This document shows positions 63,601-64,000 of a DNA stretch of 64,000 nt, in pieces. Position 1 is the first letter of the stretch. The number at the start of each line of letters is the position of its first letter. Both the position numbers and the translations under genes were made by a program. Below the pieces are notes generated by a model that was not told where the DNA came from, did not search any database, and saw nothing but the letters and a program-made list of their open reading frames with translations. Origin of the DNA: Aquibacillus albus. GTDB lineage: Bacteria; Bacillota; Bacilli; Bacillales; Amphibacillaceae. Location: contig NZ_JAFBDR010000023.1 in NCBI RefSeq assembly GCF_016908325.1, positions 1 through 64,000 on the forward strand. The letters run 5' to 3'.

Positions 63601-64000
63601 TGCTCCTAACCTTCTTACATGTACTCCTACACTTGAAATGGGAATTGATGTAGGGGATTTATCGGCAACTATGTTAAATTCTGTCCCGCCAACAACAGCA
63701 AATTATGTTCAGCGAATAGGTCGTGCTGGACGTAAAACGGGGAATTCTTTAATTTTAACAATGTCTAAGGCACAAAAGCATGATTTATACTTTTATGCTG
63801 AACCGAAGACGATGATGGCAGGTCATGTAGCACCTCCTGGGAGCTATTTAGATGCACCCGAAATATTAAAACGTCATTTCTTTGCTTATTGTATGGACAC
63901 TTGGGCTAGAGATGATCATAAAGCAAAAAATTTACCGAATAAAGTACAAATGATGCTTACTCAATATAAAAAAGGTGAATTTCCGAATACATTTATTAAA
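60602..64000 (+). CDS. large DEAD/DEAH helicase, runs off the window
   Basis: At least 1133 residues; the 3' end is outside. Walker A is GTGSGKTE (near 99), the DEAH-type box LVLDELHTYDGAQG (near 226), and GTSATIAS (near 261). The C-terminal helicase part has CTPTLEMGIDVGDL and YVQRIGRAGRKTGNSL (near 1040). Zinc-type cysteine pairs occur at YYCREC, CCPKCD, CDKCG and in CRRYQC. HDLYFYAEPKTMMAG follows motif VI. This pattern recalls large DUF1998-type helicases (DruE/MrfA-like) more than DISARM DrmA. It is coupled to the methylase by an ATGA overlap. The frame has no stops to the window end. Confidence 0.85.
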   Translation, partial: MIPSILASEVKRTVLDYLDTTFSFQDDSLSEHLKDFLLNSDEKMFKGPYVSVRLPYRKAEEGKKNLTIFPPFTPYVHQLRSFDRLSSQNQQPKPTLVTTGTGSGKTECFSYPILDYCYHQREAGIKAIVLYPMNALASDQAKRLAEMIHNDQENLGHIRVGMYVGGNGIYKQMGKDHVIDDRDTLRKNPPDILLTNYKMLDYLLIRPEDRQLWQNNEEDMLKYLVLDELHTYDGAQGSDVANLIRRLKARLNIDTGKVAMVGTSATIASEDENSIKSLTDFASDIFGEEFNKDSFILEDRIELDDFLDYEPKYYELPNDLDKLTHDVGESQDSFIRSQMKAWFGKEQMTTIELGTELKQHRFLESMLSSFHNEIIEIDELINKLSKRDPDFASKSNDRQQEIIHSFITLISSARLLDGDRMIPFLQVQVQIWIREMRRLLRKISNKPEFYWKDGNKPIDKVGLPMYYCRECGHSGWLTYPIDGSGPLQKDSTSIYNRFFDKSRFISYIYIDDGEDIYVGDQQQMTEKAFLNPKDLSIQAEQNRVGNYVPVVIREAKVTNTKPPKDRHCCPKCDAEDSVIIAGSQAASLASVAISHLYTSPFNEDKKLLVFTDSVQDASHRASFFENRTYRFNFRTALQTAVESLNGPMTLVELPNHFYNFWMNRFLKDNDIKNPVQHFTATFLPPDLKEEPVYKKFIKSKTELLPDELEVILRRRLSWEITMEYGFSARIGRTLDKVRSSIVYFDPTKIDDISDKFTTLLSGDYGHVSDLGEEKIKQFVLGLLTRVKFRGGIEHEFLSHYRNDQKGNTFLLRKERNKYMSPIGGAVPHFLTDDKNSKNFDSIVTGGNRNSWAVDWMGRSLSHKLSIQDMNKLYVQFVEYAREAGILDKVTRGNISNYGIRPESLYITTETKGIICDKCGYRLTIADDEQSTWIGATCRRYQCRGHYVIDTDERQSFYRNLYSKGHIQRIYTEEHTGLLERSKREEVEHLFKSKQGETYADAPNLLTCTPTLEMGIDVGDLSATMLNSVPPTTANYVQRIGRAGRKTGNSLILTMSKAQKHDLYFYAEPKTMMAGHVAPPGSYLDAPEILKRHFFAYCMDTWARDDHKAKNLPNKVQMMLTQYKKGEFPNTFIK

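Noticed and set aside
60602-64000. Calling the last gene DrmA outright
   Set aside because: The recognisable segments after motif VI and the cysteine pairs point to large DUF1998-type helicases. The C-terminus is missing, so the name would be unsupported.

Overview
The window is AT-rich DNA from a low-GC Gram-positive bacterium, most likely a halotolerant Bacillaceae (Oceanobacillus/Virgibacillus-like). The evidence is strong AGGAGG ribosome sites, frequent TTG and GTG starts, and a tRNA run that follows the Bacillus subtilis trnD order (Asn-Ser-Glu-Val-Met-Asp-Phe-Tyr-Trp-His-Gln-Gly-Cys-Leu, lacking Thr and the last Leu). It opens with the 3' end of a 23S rRNA, a 5S rRNA and 14 tRNAs (1-1712). 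The genus is inference; no 16S gene is present.

1.7-11 kb is a mobile and decayed region just downstream of the tRNAs. It holds an intact tyrosine integrase, a crippled second integrase, a DUF771 phage protein, an ArsR-SRPBCC-VOC operon, two broken sigma factor genes, a VOC protein, a truncated GyrI-like gene, a possible IS remnant and a second tyrosine recombinase. A cold shock gene with a long leader and an IS110-family element follow (11.2-13.4 kb).

13.5-21.6 kb is a metabolic unit. A TetR regulator and a six-gene operon encode a DUF849/BKACE lyase, an L-carnitine dehydrogenase, a thioesterase and a complete OpuA-type ABC transporter. Together they should import L-carnitine and convert it to glycine betaine. 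Nearly identical promoters, each carrying a TetR-type operator in the -35/-10 spacer, precede the regulator and the operon. A CocE/NonD-type hydrolase follows.

22.0-25.5 kb looks foreign: a truncated integrase, an SLH lipoprotein, a DUF6241-like protein and three tiny membrane proteins. I found no GATC and no AGCT in this tract by eye. It ends abruptly inside a UvrD-type helicase remnant. 26.3-28.3 kb holds small hypothetical genes.

28.3-64 kb is a dense defence island. In order it holds a pair of DUF262 (GmrSD-like) proteins, an Xre regulator/ImmA-IrrE protease/PIN-like trio, an HNH nuclease, an AddB/AddA-like nuclease-helicase pair, a WYL regulator, a complete Wadjet operon in the order jetD-A-B-C, an OLD-family ATPase/TOPRIM nuclease, a decayed HTH gene, and a four-gene operon running off the window. 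That last operon has a DUF1232-like small protein, a DrmD-like SNF2 helicase, a large Eco57I/PglX-like adenine methylase and a large DEAD/DEAH helicase. Hairpin elements with GGTACC- or GGGTC-type outer arms sit between several modules. The final operon, which resembles DISARM class 1 only in its first half, and the Xre-protease-PIN trio are the best candidates for poorly described systems.
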